DNA of 64,000 nucleotides from Apodemus sylvaticus (Eukaryota > Chordata > Mammalia > Rodentia > Muridae). Location of the stretch: NCBI RefSeq assembly GCF_947179515.1, contig NC_067480.1, forward strand, positions 12,784,201 to 12,848,200. Direction: 5' to 3'. Below are positions 46,301-58,212 of this stretch, one piece after another (position 1 is the first letter of the stretch; each line of letters opens with the position of its first letter). The translations under genes were made by a program, and so were the position numbers. Under the pieces are notes generated by a model. The model made no database searches, was not told the origin of the DNA, and saw only the letters and a list, made by a program, of their open reading frames with translations.

Positions 46301-49300
46301 ATGTTAGGAAGCAATAACCACTACCCCGTGATATCTCTTAACATCAATGGACTCAATTCCGCAATAAAAAGACATAGACTAACAGACTGGTTACATAAAC
46401 AGGACCCTACATTTTGCTGCATACAGGAAACAGACCTCAATGTCAAAGAAAAAAACTACCTTAGAGTACAAGGCTGGAAGACAATTCTACAAGCAAATGG
46501 TCCCAGGAAATAAGCCGGAGTTGCCATTCTAATTTCAGATAAAATTGACTTTCAACCTAATGTCATCAAAAGAGACATGGAAGGTCAGTACTTGCTGGTC
46601 AAAGGAAAAATCCAACAAGATGAACTCTCAATCCTGAACATCTATGCCCCAAATATAAGGGCGCCCTCATTCATAAAAGAAACTTTATTAAAGCTCAAAG
46701 TACACATTGCACCTAACACAATAATTGTGGGTGACTTCAACACTCCACTTTCACCAATGGACCAATCAGGAAAACAGAAACTAAACAGGGAGGCAATGAA
46801 ACTAATTGAAGCTTTGAACCACTAGGAGTTAACAGATATAGATATAGATATAGATATAGATATAGATATAGATATAGATATAGATATAGATATAGATATA
46901 GATATATAACTTTTTATCCCAAAGCAAAATAATATACTTTTTTTTCAGCACCTCATGGTACCTTCTCCAAAATAGATCATATAGTTCGTCACAAGACAGA
47001 CCTCAACAAATATAAGAAGATTGAAATAATCCCATGCCTCCTATCAGATCACTATGGAGTAAAAGTGGTCTTTAGTAAGAGTAAAAACAACAGAAATTGC
47101 ACATACACATGGAAACTGAACAATACTCTACTCAATGATACCTTAGTCAAGGAAGAAATAAAGAAAGAAATCAAAGATTTCTTAGAATTTAATGAAAATG
47201 AAGGCACAACATACACAAATCTATGGGACACAATGAAAGCAGTGCTAAGAGGAAAACTCATAGCTTTGAGTGCCTCCAAAAAGAAATTCGAGAGAGCTTA
47301 CACTAGAAGATTAATGTAACAACTGAAAACCCTGGAACAAGAAGAAGCTAATTCACCCAGGAGGAGGAGAAGACAGGAAATCATCAAACTCAGGGCTGAA
47401 ATCAATCAAGTAGAAACCAAGAGAACCATACAAAAATCAACAAGACCAAAAGCTGGTTCTTTGAAAAAAATCAACAAGATAGATAAACCCTTAGCCAGAC
47501 TAACCAAAGGGCACAGAGAAAGTATCCAAATTAACAAAATTAGGAATGAAAACAGAGATATTACAACAGAAACTGAGAAAATTCAAAATATAATCAGATC
47601 CTACTACAAAAACCTGTACTCAACACAACTGGAGAATCTGGAGGAAATGGACATTTTCTTAGACAGATACCAATTACCAAAATTAAACCAGAATCAAATA
47701 GACCATCTAAACAGATCCATAACCCCTAAATAAATAGAAGGAGTCATAGATAGGCTTCCAACCAAGAAAAGCACAGGACCAGATGGTTTCAGTGCAGAAT
47801 TCTATCAGACCTTCAAAGAAGACTTAACACCAATACTCTTCAAATTTTTCCACTAAATAGAAACAGAAGGAACACTACCCAACTCCTTCTTTGAAGCCAC
47901 TATTATGCAGATACCAAAACCACACAAAGATCCAACTAAGAAAGAGAATTTCAGGCCAATTTCCCTTATGAATATCGATGCAAAAATACTAAATAAAATA
48001 CTTGCCCACCGAATCCAAGAACACATCAAAACGATCATCCACCATGATCAAGTAGGCTTCATCCCAGGGATGCAGGGATTGTTCAATATAAGGAAATCCA
48101 TAAATGCTACCCACTATATAAACAAACTCAAAGAAAAAAAGCACATGATCATTTCATTAGATGCTGAAAAAGCATTTGACAAAATTCAGCATCCTTTCAT
48201 TCTAGAAGTCTTAGAAAGGACAGGAATTCAAGGCCCATATCTAAACATAGTAAAAGCAATATACAGCAAACTGGTAGCCAACATCAAACTAAATGGAGAG
48301 AATCTTGAAGCAATCCCACTAAAATCAGGGACTGCCTCCTCTCTCCATATCTTTTCAATATAGTTCTTGAAATCCTGGCTAGAGCAATTAGACAACATAA
48401 GGAATCAAAGGGATACAAATTGAAAAGGAAGAAGTCAAACTATCACTATTTGCAGATGATATGATAATATACTTTAGTGACCCTAAAAACTCTACTTGAG
48501 AACTCCTACAGCTCATAAACAACTTCATCAAAGTGGCTGGATACAAAATCAACGCAAGCAAATCAGCAGCCTTTACATATTCAAAGGATAAGCAGACTGA
48601 GAATGAAATTATGGAAATGACCCCCTTCACAATAGCTACAAACAGCATAAAGTATCTTGGGGTGACTCTAACCAAACAAGTGAAAGACCTATATGACAAG
48701 AACTTCAGATCTCTGAAGAAGGAAATCGAAGAAGATCTCAGAAAATGGAAAAACCTTCCATGCTCGTGGATTGGCAGGATTAATTTAGTTAAAATGGCCA
48801 TCTTGCCAAAGGCAATCTACAGATTCAATGCTATTCCCATAAAAATCCCAACCCAGTTCTTCATAGAGGTAGATAGAGAAATTTTCAAATTCATCTGGAA
48901 TAACAAAAAAACCCAGGATAGCTAAAACTATTCTCAACAGTAAAAAAAACTTCAGGGGGATTCAATATCCCAGACTTTAAGCTATTACAGAGCAATAGTG
49001 ATAAAAACTGCATGGTATTGGTACAATATCAGGCAAGCGGATCAGTGGAATAGGATTGAAGACCCAGAAATGAACCAACACACCTATGGTCACTTGGTCT
49101 TTGAGAAAGGAGCTGAAAGCATCTAGTGGAAAAAAGATGTCTTTTCAACAAATAGTGCTAGTTCAATTGGAGGTCAGCATGCAGAAGAATGCAAATTGAT
49201 CCATTCTTATTTCCTTGTACCAAGCTCAACTCCAAATGGATCAAGGACCTCCACATAAAACCTGACACACTGAACCTAATCGAAAAGAAACTGGGGTAGA

Positions 49301-50160
49301 CCCTGGAGGACATGGGCACAGGGGAAAAGTTCCTGAATAGAACACCAATAGCTTATGCTCTAAGATCAAGAATTGACAAATGGGACCTCATAAAACTGCA
49401 AAGTTTCTGTAAGGCAAAGGACAAAACGTCAACCAACAGACTGGGAAAGGATCTTCACCAACCCTAGATCCGACAGCGGGCTAATATCTAATATATACAA
49501 AGAACTCAAGGAAGTAGAACCCAGAGAACCAAATAACCCCATTGAAAATTGGGTATGGAGCTAAACAAAGAATTTTAACATGAAGAACTTTGGAGAGCTG
49601 AGAAACACCTTAAGAAATGTTCAACATCATTAATCATTAGGAAAATGCAAATCAAAACAATCCTGAGATTTCATCTCACACCAGTCAGAATGGCTAAGGT
49701 CAAAAACTCAGGAGACAGCAGGTGTTGGTGAGGATGTGGAGAAAGAGGAACACTCCTCCATTGCTGGTGGGATTGCAAGATGGTGCGACCACGTTGGAAA
49801 TGTGTCTGGCGGTTCCTTAGAAAACTGGGCATGACACTTCCTGAGGACCATGTTATACCACTCCTTGGCATATATCCAGAGGATTCTTCAGCATGCAATA
49901 AGGACACATACTCTACTATGTTCATAGCAGCCCTATTTGTAGTAGCCAGAAGCTGGAAAGAACCCAGGTATCCTTCAACGGAGGAATGGATACAAAAAAT
50001 GTGGTATATTTACACAATTGAGTACTATTCAGCCATTAGAAACAATGAATTCATGAAATTCTTAGACAAATGGAAGGAGCTGGAGAACATCATACTAAGT
50101 GAGGTAACCCAGTCTCAAAAGATCAATCATGGTATGCACTCACTGATAAGTGGATATTAG
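46301..50160 (+). pseudogene. LINE-1 ORF2 (endonuclease-reverse transcriptase), inactive
   Basis: The ATG at 46301 opens the endonuclease; a TAA at 46511-46513 ends the first stretch. Endonuclease landmarks persist in pieces: the 'QETD' glutamate region, GDFN at 46730-46741 and SDH at 47044-47052. An AGATAT array interrupts the domain at 46829-46906. RT blocks are visible ('ENFRPISLMN', 'SLDAEKAFDKIQHPF'), and FADD is at 48449-48460. Just before FADD, a deletion within 'aaatcagggact|gcctcctctctcc' shifts the frame. The C-terminal Cys-rich part is open at 49780-50160 and ends at the normal stop. It has many lesions and no activity. Confidence 0.92.
46829..46906. repeat. (AGATAT)n hexanucleotide array inside ORF2
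   Basis: About 12 tandem agatat units directly after 'gagttaac', at a place where the 30.8-kb L1 copy reads a single 'acagatatcaatag'. It is an expansion within coding-derived sequence. Confidence 0.95.
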
Positions 50161-50427
50161 CCTAGAAACTTTGAATATCCAAGACATAATCCACAAATTA
50201 AATGATGCCCAAAAAGAATGGAAGAGTGGCCCCTGGTTCTGGAAAGACTCAGTGCAAGAATATAGGGGAATTCCAGAACAGGCAAGCGGGAAGGTGTAGA
50301 TGGTGGAACAGGGGGACGGAAGAGGGCTTATGGGACTTGCGGGTAGTGGGGACCCAGAAAAGGGGAAATTGTTTGAAATGTAAATATAAAATATATCAAT
50401 AAATAAATAAAACAAAAATTAACAAAA
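50161..50427 (+). other. L1 3' UTR and A-rich tail
   Basis: Short F-type 3' UTR ('ggaacagggggacgg', 'ggggaaattgtttgaaatgtaaata') ending in AATAAATAAA-type sequence before the TSD. Confidence 0.9.
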
Positions 50428-50440
50428 AGAATAGCATGTA
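50428..50440 (+). repeat. Right TSD of the mosaic L1
   Basis: Exact copy of 43214-43226. Confidence 0.93.
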
Positions 50441-51221
50441 TGGGATTTTTGTGTTGCATAAAATGCATAGATCAGCTTTCAATTTTTCTATATACATTAA
50501 ATAAATAAGTGCATATGATAATATTTACTTGCCTATTGGTTATATCTTATTATTTTCTTTTACAATATTTTAAAATTCATGTTTACTTATTCATATCCTG
50601 ATGATACTCTAAGCATGAACTTGGTTGTCATGGTCAAGAACATAATATTCCAGAATATTATGCTCCAAAAAATATAATATTTCCATAAAATTACCAAATT
50701 TTCTGAAACTATTTTTAAGCAACATTTTATTCATACTGAAATAAAAAAATAGAGATTAAAGGAGGGGTTGAATTTCTATACATGTCTAAAATATTTGAAA
50801 GAAGAGGTAAAAGAGAAAATAACAATAGCAACAACAGCAATAATAATATTAATAATAATATAGAAGTGATTGAGCATTGATATTTAAAATAGAAACACAA
50901 CAGTGATTGAAATAGAAAAAAAAATCTTAAGGGATACATGATGCTGGACCCTTGTTGAGAAGGGTTTCCCAAAAGGACATAGAGGTAAAATTTTGAAATA
51001 TAAAACTCATTAATTAGAGAAGCCTTGAGTCTTGGGGGAGAAAAAAATCACCTTTTTTTTCCTTTTGGTTTTTTTTTCCTTTTGCTTTTTTTTTTTTTTT
51101 GTTTTGTTCTCTCCATTAATTTTGTGTGTTACTCTGTAGAAATTAATCAAGGTTGGAACACAGGAAACTAGATAACCAAGATGGAAACAAACAAACACAC
51201 AGCAATACATAGTATTTCTGT
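50441..51221. other. No recognised feature; T-rich run at 51053-51105
   Basis: AT-rich. An AATA/ATA-rich patch lies at about 50825-50865, and T-tracts with CC/GG interruptions at 51053-51105. No gene. Confidence 0.5.
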
Positions 51222-51490
51222 CTAAGTTTAGCTGTGATGTCTGGAAAGGCTATGGAACCTTTAGAAGGTCGGGGCTTGCTGAAGGAGGTACCCCATGTGG
51301 GTTAACACTTCTACTTCCTACTTCACTTCTATGTACTGCTGAAGATGAGAGCTCTTAGCTTCCTGATAAGACTGTCTTTCACCATGTCTGCCTCACTGCT
51401 ATGAACTATTACTGGACCGATGGGCTGAAATAAAGTCGTGCATTTCATGATGGCACTTATCACAGCAACACAAAGGGAATAAGAACAAAG
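51222..51490 (+). mobile_element. RMER/URR-type rodent repeat, partial
   Basis: The order 'gctatggaacctttagaaggtcggggcttgctgaagg', 'taccccatgtgg', 'accatgtctgcc', 'gatgggctgaaataaag' and 'cacttatcacagcaac' resembles the family seen at 16.6 and 61.4 kb. Confidence 0.5.
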
Positions 51491-51599
51491 AGAACTGGAG
51501 AAATGATTACTCTGCGCATAGTCTTGTCTCAGTCTAGAATTACAGACTTCTCCTGTGACAGTCACAGAAGGAGAATGTATTAATTTGACTATTCTTTTT

Positions 51600-52086
51600 T
51601 GCCCCATTTTTATTAAATATTTTCTTTATATACATTTCAAATGTTTTCCACTTTCCTTGTTTCCCCTCCAAAAACACCCTATCCCATCTCGCCTCTCCAT
51701 GCTCACCAAACCACCCACTCCCACTTCCCTGTCCTAGTATTCCCCTACACTGGGGCATTGAACCTTCACAGGACCTAGGGCCTCTCCTGTCATTGATGTC
51801 CCACAAGTCCATCCTCTGCTATATATGCATCTGGAGCCATGGGTCCCTCCACGTGTACTCTTTGGTTAGTAGTTTAGTCCCTGGGAGCTCTGGGTCATAC
51901 TGGTTGGTTCATATTGTTGTTCCTCCTATGGAGCTGCAAATCCCTTCAGCTCCTTGGATCCTTTCTCAAGCTCCTTCAATGGGGACACTATGTCCATTCC
52001 AATGGTTGGCTGTGAGCATTCATTTCTGTATTTTGTCAGGCACTGGCAGAGCCTCTCAGGAGACAGCTATATCAGGCTTCTGTCAG
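51600..52086 (-). mobile_element. L1 3'-UTR fragment (reverse strand)
   Basis: Reverse L1 tail ('atattttctttatatacatttcaaatg') through 'ccacgtgtactctttgg', 'ggttcatattgttgttcc' and 'gcagagcctctcaggagacagctatatcagg'. It is 5'-truncated and abuts the next element. Confidence 0.92.
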
Positions 52087-52087
52087 C

Positions 52088-52430
52088 TGTGACAAAACAA
52101 CTTAACCAAGGAACTTTATAGAAGGCCAGGCTTATTTGGTTTACAGTTTCAGGGGGATATAACTTTATCAAAGCAGAGTTGCAAGGTCAAAAGTAGCCTG
52201 CATGACAACTGGAGCAGAATGCTAAATGCTCATATCTTGAACTAAAGTATCTATCAGAGAGAGCCAACTAGAAATGGATCAACTATTTAAAATCTCAAGA
52301 CCCATGAAAAATGGTATATTTCTTCCAACTGGGCCACACTCCTAAATCTATCCAAACACTGCCACCAACAAGTAATCAACTATTTACATACCCAACGATG
52401 TGGGGAAAATGTGTTATTCAAACCACCACA
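52088..52430 (+). mobile_element. hAT-like rodent short element (URR1/RMER30 class)
   Basis: 'tgtgacaaaacaacttaacc', 'aggcttatttggtttacagtttcagggggata', 'aactgggccacactcctaaat' and a final 'gtgttattcaaaccaccaca'. The first about 25 bp of the usual element are absent, at the L1 junction. Confidence 0.7.
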
Positions 52431-52579
52431 CAAAGATTAGAACTGAATTAACATATGAGCCTATTGAAGATACTAAATTAATTGCATGAAATCAGCACTT
52501 CAATAAAATGACGTGTATCTGACAAATTTATTGCTTGTGTAATTCAAAATAAAAAGTGCTCTTAAACATAAAACAGGGC

Positions 52580-52970
52580 CGCCAATGGGGGAGCTAGAGA
52601 AATGTACCAAGGAGCTGAAGAGGTTTGCAGCCCCATAGGAAGAACAACAACATGAACCAACCAGTACCCCCCCCCCCCCGCCAGAGCTCTGAGGAACTAA
52701 ACCACCAACCAAAGAGAACACATGGAGGGACCACTGGCCCCAGCTGCATATGGAGCAGAGGATGGCCTTGTTGGACATCAATGAGAGGAGAGGCCCTTGG
52801 TCCTATGAAGGTTCAATGTCCCATTGTAAGAGAATGCCAGGACAGGGAAGCCTAGAGTGGGTGGATTAGTGAGCAGGGGGAAAGAGGATAGAAGAGGGGG
52901 TTTTCAGAAGGGAAATGGGGAAAGGTGATAACATTTGAAATGTTAATAAAGAAAATATCTAATAAAAAAT
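52580..52970 (+). mobile_element. L1 3'-UTR fragment (forward)
   Basis: 'ggagctagagaaatgtaccaagg', 'ggaactaaaccaccaaccaaag', 'ggccttgttggacatcaatg' and 'aacatttgaaatgttaataaag' in order, with an A-rich end. It contains a 14-C run at about 52666-52679. Confidence 0.92.
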
Positions 52971-53214
52971 AATTTGAAAAGATAGTAAAAGTTTCTCAGA
53001 GTGGAGATAATTCTGCATGAAATCTACAAGTCATGGAACTGTACGACTAGTGAGAAGAAAAAAAATTCGAACACTCTTTTACCTCCTATAGAAGGTAGAA
53101 AGAAATAGTGAAATAATATTTCCAAAATTTTCCATAGCTGGAATTTAAGTAATATTCTTATAACTCCTAAAACACAAAGGCATAACATATTTTAAAAGTA
53201 AAATTAAAAATTAT

Positions 53215-53640
53215 TTTTGGTAAAATCCAAAAAAGTACTTAGAGGGAAATCACTAACATTAAACACATAAAAGAGAGACAGCAATGCTAACAACAGCAGA
53301 AACCAATATCAGAGAATCCAACCAGTAGAAACCAACCACATGTAAGAAAAACAAATTAATGATATAAACAACATTCTATGTATCAAGAAAAGAAAATTCC
53401 CTAAAAAAAGATAGTGGGAGGACTGCCTCATCTGGCTTCAATGAGAGAAGATGCATTTAACACTTGAGAGTCTTGAGGCTCCAAGGAATGGGGAGGCCTG
53501 GCCAGGTGTGAGTGTGTGTGGGTGTGTGGGTACATCCTCTTGGAGAAGGGGAAGGAAGACTAGGATGGCATGTTGTTGGAGAGGGATAATGACTGTACTT
53601 GTAAAAAAGATTAAAGATAATAATAATAATAAAATTGTAA
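53215..53640 (+). mobile_element. Old Lx-type L1 remnant, 3' end
   Basis: 53411-53640 has 'gtgggaggactgcctcatctggcttcaatgagagaaga', 'cttgagagtcttgaggctcc' and 'gataatgactgtacttgtaaaaaagattaaagata', an Lx-type 3' tail ending in AATAA repeats. 53215-53400 may be decayed ORF2 ('cttagagggaaatcactaac'). Confidence 0.5.
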
Positions 53641-53891
53641 TTAGTACCATATGTTGAAAGCTGGGCAGCTTGATAGAAGGCTAGAAAGAATGTATTACAG
53701 CATTAATAAATGGCATTATTATTAGCACTGTAAACTTTGTCAAAAGTTTCTGTTCCACTTGAAAATGTTAGAGAATGTTAGGGTTTTCTCACAATAAAAA
53801 TGCCTTGGTATAGTGAAAAAAAAAAAGAAAGAAAAATAATAGAAAGTCAACAATTCAAAAGACAGAAAGGACAACTCTACATGCTTCCCTG

Positions 53892-54008
53892 GTTGGTAAG
53901 GTGGGAGAACAGGGGGAGGGAAGGGGGCTTATGTGACTTTCGGGGAGTGAGGGACCAGAAAAGGGGAAATCGTTTGAAATGTAAATAAGAAATATATCGA
54001 ATAAAATA
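53892..54008 (+). mobile_element. Short L1 3'-end insertion, young-looking
   Basis: Only about 117 bp: 'aaggtgggagaacagggggaggg', 'tgtgactttcggggagtg', 'ggggaaatcgtttgaaatgtaaata' and 'atatatcgaataaaa'. It keeps the modern mouse L1 tail spelling ('tatatcgaataaaa'), so it is among the youngest here. No clear TSD. Confidence 0.88.
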
Positions 54009-54384
54009 AAAATACATCTAAAAAATTAGGTGGAAATATTACAAACAATATTTTGAAATATCTTTAAAGTTTAAATAAGATAAGCATGAATCTAAAATAC
54101 TCAAAAAGCTGGGAAGATTAAAGCAGTATTATTTAGAAATACAAATTGTGAACTATTCAATACCCTTTATGCTTTTGCTGGTAAACACTGTAAAATAGGC
54201 AACACAGGTACTATTTAGATTATATACAATCCTTTCCATAAGACATAATAGAAATGTGTATATCCCAACTTATTTTATGAAATCATTATTACTACCACAT
54301 AATAAACACGTGAATCACCAAAATAAAGGAAACTACAGGTACCCACTACTACTATAAACATATAACCTTTGTTACATCATTTAA
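54009..54384. other. No recognised feature
   Basis: AT-rich. Nothing supported. Confidence 0.45.
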
Positions 54385-54512
54385 AAACAAACAAACAAAC
54401 AAACAAAAAACAAGACAAGACAAGACAAAAAATACCAAAGGAAGACTACAGGATGAAAAAAATCCAAAACAAAACAAAACAAAAAAGAAAACAAACAAGC
54501 AAACAAAAAACG
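54385..54512. repeat. (CAAA)/(CAAGA)n A-rich low-complexity tract
   Basis: AAAC, ACAAG and AAAAC runs with interruptions. Lys/Gln-rich frames here are artefacts. Confidence 0.85.
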
Positions 54513-54618
54513 TCTTTTACCAGGGAAAAGGCTATTTGTTGTAAATCTCATACTAAAAGCTGTTAGTTGGATGGCATGGATGTTTAGTAGAGTATCTCTT
54601 AAGAAGAAAAAAAAAAGA

Positions 54619-54634
54619 AGAAGGTGCAAAATAA
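54619..54634 (+). repeat. Left TSD of the B2
   Basis: agaaggtgcaaaataa, repeated at 54818-54833. Confidence 0.93.
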
Positions 54635-54817
54635 GGCTGGAGAGATGGCTCCGCGGTTAAGAGCACTGATTGCTCTTCCGAAGGTCCTGAGTTCAAATCC
54701 CAGCAACCACACGGTGGCTCACAACCATCGGTAAAAAGATCTGATGCTCTCTTCTGGTGTGTCTGAAGACCGCTCAATGTGCTCATATATAATAAATAAA
54801 TAAAAATCTTAAAAAAA
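54635..54817 (+). mobile_element. B2 SINE, full length
   Basis: tRNA-derived head with A box ('tggctccgcggttaagagc') and B box ('aggtcctgagttcaaatcc'), a B2 body ('ctcacaaccatcggtaa', 'ttctggtgtgtctgaag') and an AATAAA-containing tail. The exact 16-bp TSD shows L1-machinery insertion. Confidence 0.97.
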
Positions 54818-55119
54818 AGAAGGTGCAAAATAAATGTTAGTGATTCAAATTATTTCCATATATATAAATCAACAGTATCTGATTTCAACTAAGGATTCCA
54901 AAATGTAAGCATGCACCTACATGTCAGTATACATGCATATTTACACACATGCATAGGCACACAAACATACATGAGAGAGAGAGAGAGATTGAGATGAATA
55001 ATGTTTATATAAATGAAGCCCTTATAGAAACAATATTAATGAATATCAGCATGCAGTAAAGGCTCGGAAGTAGTCATGAAATGTGTTTATGTTTTTATAA
55101 GAGAGTTTTAATTATTTTT

Positions 55120-55470
55120 TAATTTATTTAATTTTATTTCTTTTTTAGTACGAGAGTGTGTCAGTGCACACATGCTGCAGAACATGTACTGAGTTCAAAG
55201 AAAAACTTTTTGGGTGTAATTTATCTTCTTCTACCTGAAGGAGACAGAGTTTAAGGTAGACTTCCTGTTGTTTCTTCCTCTTGGCTGCATACTGCAGACA
55301 ACTACTGAATTTCTACTCAATTCCTGTCTCTGCCTCCATCTCACTGTAGGAGTGCTGGGATTACAGATGTGCATAATTTCATCTGACTTCTTCCTAGGTT
55401 CCAATGTTGAACTCAGATGTTTATACCTGCATAGGTAGCAGTTTGACACATCAGGCCAACCACTGAAAGG
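55120..55470 (-). mobile_element. B4-class SINE (reverse strand), old
   Basis: A TTTATT-rich tail, then 'gtcagtgcacacatgctgcagaacatgtactgag', a reversed B1-like centre ('ctctgcctcca', 'gtgctgggattacagatgtgc') and an ID-like reversed head ('ttgaactcagatg...caggccaacca'). The order fits a composite B4 element. Confidence 0.55.
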
Positions 55471-58212
55471 CTTTTTAACATGGTAAATTGTTTGGGGGCT
55501 GGATTTGATACTGGGAATATTATTTTGCAAAGCTAATTTGAGATTACTAAGAAAAATATCTCTATGTTTTAGACCTATGCTTATTTGAAAAATAAGATTT
55601 ATCTTTGGATAATTTTCTAGAGTTCTGTAAATGGGCAGAAATCATAAACATTTTCTCCAAGGGTGTGCTGTGAATTTTGATAGTAAGAGAGTTAAATTGG
55701 GAAAAGTTACAGAAAATTTGATCTTTTTATTTTATGAAGCAAATTAATGAAGCCATAAGAAAATTCTTGTTTTCAAAATATGGAGAAACTTTTAAAAGAT
55801 TTATGGTAGTCTTCTGTTCTGTATTAACAGCTAACTTTACCTGTAGTTAATTGTAATAATTGAAATATTAATATATATGCATATATACCCACTGTTCATA
55901 TTTATGCACATTAACATTCAACTTTTAATCAAGTATTTTAGAGTGTATATGTATTGCTGCCATTTTTAGAGACTCTCTTTTCTTTTATATTTTCTTAATG
56001 TTATATATTGAACTTAAATATACATTGTAAGTATAAATGTATAGATGAATTAATGACCAAAAAATGTTACTTGCTACAAAGATCTATTGAATCTTGTTTA
56101 CTACAGCTCTACCATTAGCAGCTGAGATGTTGTTCCAAAGCTTAGCACACATTTCTTGTAGTGTGATTAGGAGGAACACTTGGTTTTGTTGTAGTTGTTG
56201 GTTTTTTTTAAGTGAATGTCTTTATGGTGAATTTTATTACGGCCCAAAGATGTTTATCTCACTGAAAGGGTATATGGATAAATGTATGAATTATGGTACC
56301 AGAAGGAGAGACCCATCTAATTTAGAGATTCCAGTTCACCTCCTCATTATCATCTGGTTAAAACCCCACTAGCCTCAAACACTATCTATATAAAAGTCGA
56401 CTTAACCTATGTCTGCTGATTATTTTAAATTGTGTTCACAAGGTCAAGATATATTTATAATTTACTTTTATTTCAAAAGTGCAAACTATGTTTTTTATAT
56501 TATATTGTTCATTTTAATTATTCTTGAAATTTATTGGTTTTCCTTTAATTTATAAGCCAGCCATGGCAACATTAGTACATAAATGTTTATGTATAATGGT
56601 TTATACATCAATAGCTGTGATGAAACTATATTATTGCATAAACTTCAGATACTTAAAAGGAATCTTGTTGGGGTTATTTTCTGTTTCTGATTATAAGATT
56701 CTGTATACTTTTTTAGTGTGAATAGTGTGCGTACACACCTCATTGCACCAAACATGAGCTAATACTAAATGAGAGGGTAAGATGCTTGGTTGTGTGATGT
56801 CATATGGTTTGCACAGCAGAGGCAGCTGCTAGTGCCAATTATGTAGTAATAAACTTGAGTAGCTGCCAAAGATGAAAGCCAAGTTTGACTTGAAAGCAAG
56901 AGTACATGATGCTTGTGAGACTTCATCTCCTAGAACAAGTAGATATAAACACCCTCTCTCATAACTGCAGTCATTAAAGTCACTATTTCCATAGGATATG
57001 ATTTTATTCATAATAAAATCATGATATGAAATCCATTTGTAAACATTCTGCAGACTTTATTAATGACTCAATAGCATACAATTCAAATTTATAACAGTAC
57101 TTATAAAAATTACCATATTGAAAATACATGTAAGGAACAGACTAGACTGTCTCAAACAATCTAGCCAACTCTTCACTGGTATTAAACAGATGTTTACAAT
57201 ATTTCAACACATTTTAAAAATGACTCAAGTCAGAAAGTGAAGAAAAATATGTCCAATTTGGGCTCTGGGAAATATAGAGACAAAGTATAATTATCTATTA
57301 TTAAAGTAACTAGTATAAATGCTTACAAACTTCTAGACAGAAATGTTTCTTCCAGTGACTGGAACTTAGAAATTGCCTGTGAGTTGAAAGTCAAAGATGG
57401 ATTTACAGTTTAAGTTCATCCATGACTTTTGAGATATGTTCTTTCATTCACTCATTTACTTGGATGAATTTTATACTATTATAAACTAAAAGATAAGTTT
57501 CTTATAATCATGGATGGTGGTTTTTTTTACTACTTCAGATGACATTGATGAATGGACAAACAATGGAAGTAATGAGTGAAATATCCAGCCAAAAAATATT
57601 CAGCACCAATCTGTGAATTAAAACATATTAAGTTATTCATTTCATATATTACTGTTTCTGTAAGGTAAAGGAAGAACTAAAAATTCTAATGTATTACTCA
57701 ATGTACAAAAATAATAGTTTTATGTATGTTTTAAGGTATCAAGTTTATAATTTTCCAGATATAACATTGAAATTTATTGAGAAAGGTGACAAGAAGATGG
57801 TATATATTTACTCTTCTTGACATGTACATATAGTTTCCTTTCATGAGCAGGGCAGGTTTGAGAATTGGAGGCTTTGACTACAGTACAATTTTGAATGTGA
57901 AAAATTGTGCTGATAATAGTAAACGTAACAGATTCCCTGGAGTCATTCAGGAAATGAAATTTGGCGCAAGTACTTCACCTTTTTTTTTTAATGAAAAACT
58001 GTCAGTCTTTGCTACTTACAATATACCTGGGACTGTGAGGGGTTGCCAAAATGTTGCAGGAACTGGAAACCTATAGAATTTGAACAGCTTCCCAGTATGA
58101 GAACCCACTAGCAGCATCTCCTAAGATAGTTCAACCACTAAAGCTTTGTGGGTATGCAAAAAGATACAAGTAAGGAAATAGCATAGAGTCTACCATGACA
58201 CACTAATAGAGT
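55471..58212. other. No recognised feature (2.7 kb)
   Basis: AT-rich. Frames at 56094-56372, 56524-56721 and 57843-58076 are under 95 codons and show no motif that I recognise. This is the longest repeat-poor stretch in the window, so if a regulatory or non-coding RNA feature exists here, I cannot see it by reading. Confidence 0.45.

Larger units (their letters stand above)
43227..50427 (+). mobile_element. Mosaic LINE-1 (F-type), 7.2 kb, one TSD
   Basis: Order: 5'-UTR monomer (43227-43520), an ORF2 C-terminal segment (about 43522-44640), a second 5'-UTR unit (44641-45002), ORF1 (45003-46213), ORF2 (46301-50160), and 3' UTR with A-rich tail. One exact 13-bp duplication brackets the whole. 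Both ORFs have stops and frameshifts, so it is dead. The extra ORF2 segment lies between two 5'-UTR units and is not part of any normal L1 arrangement that I know. Confidence 0.93.
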
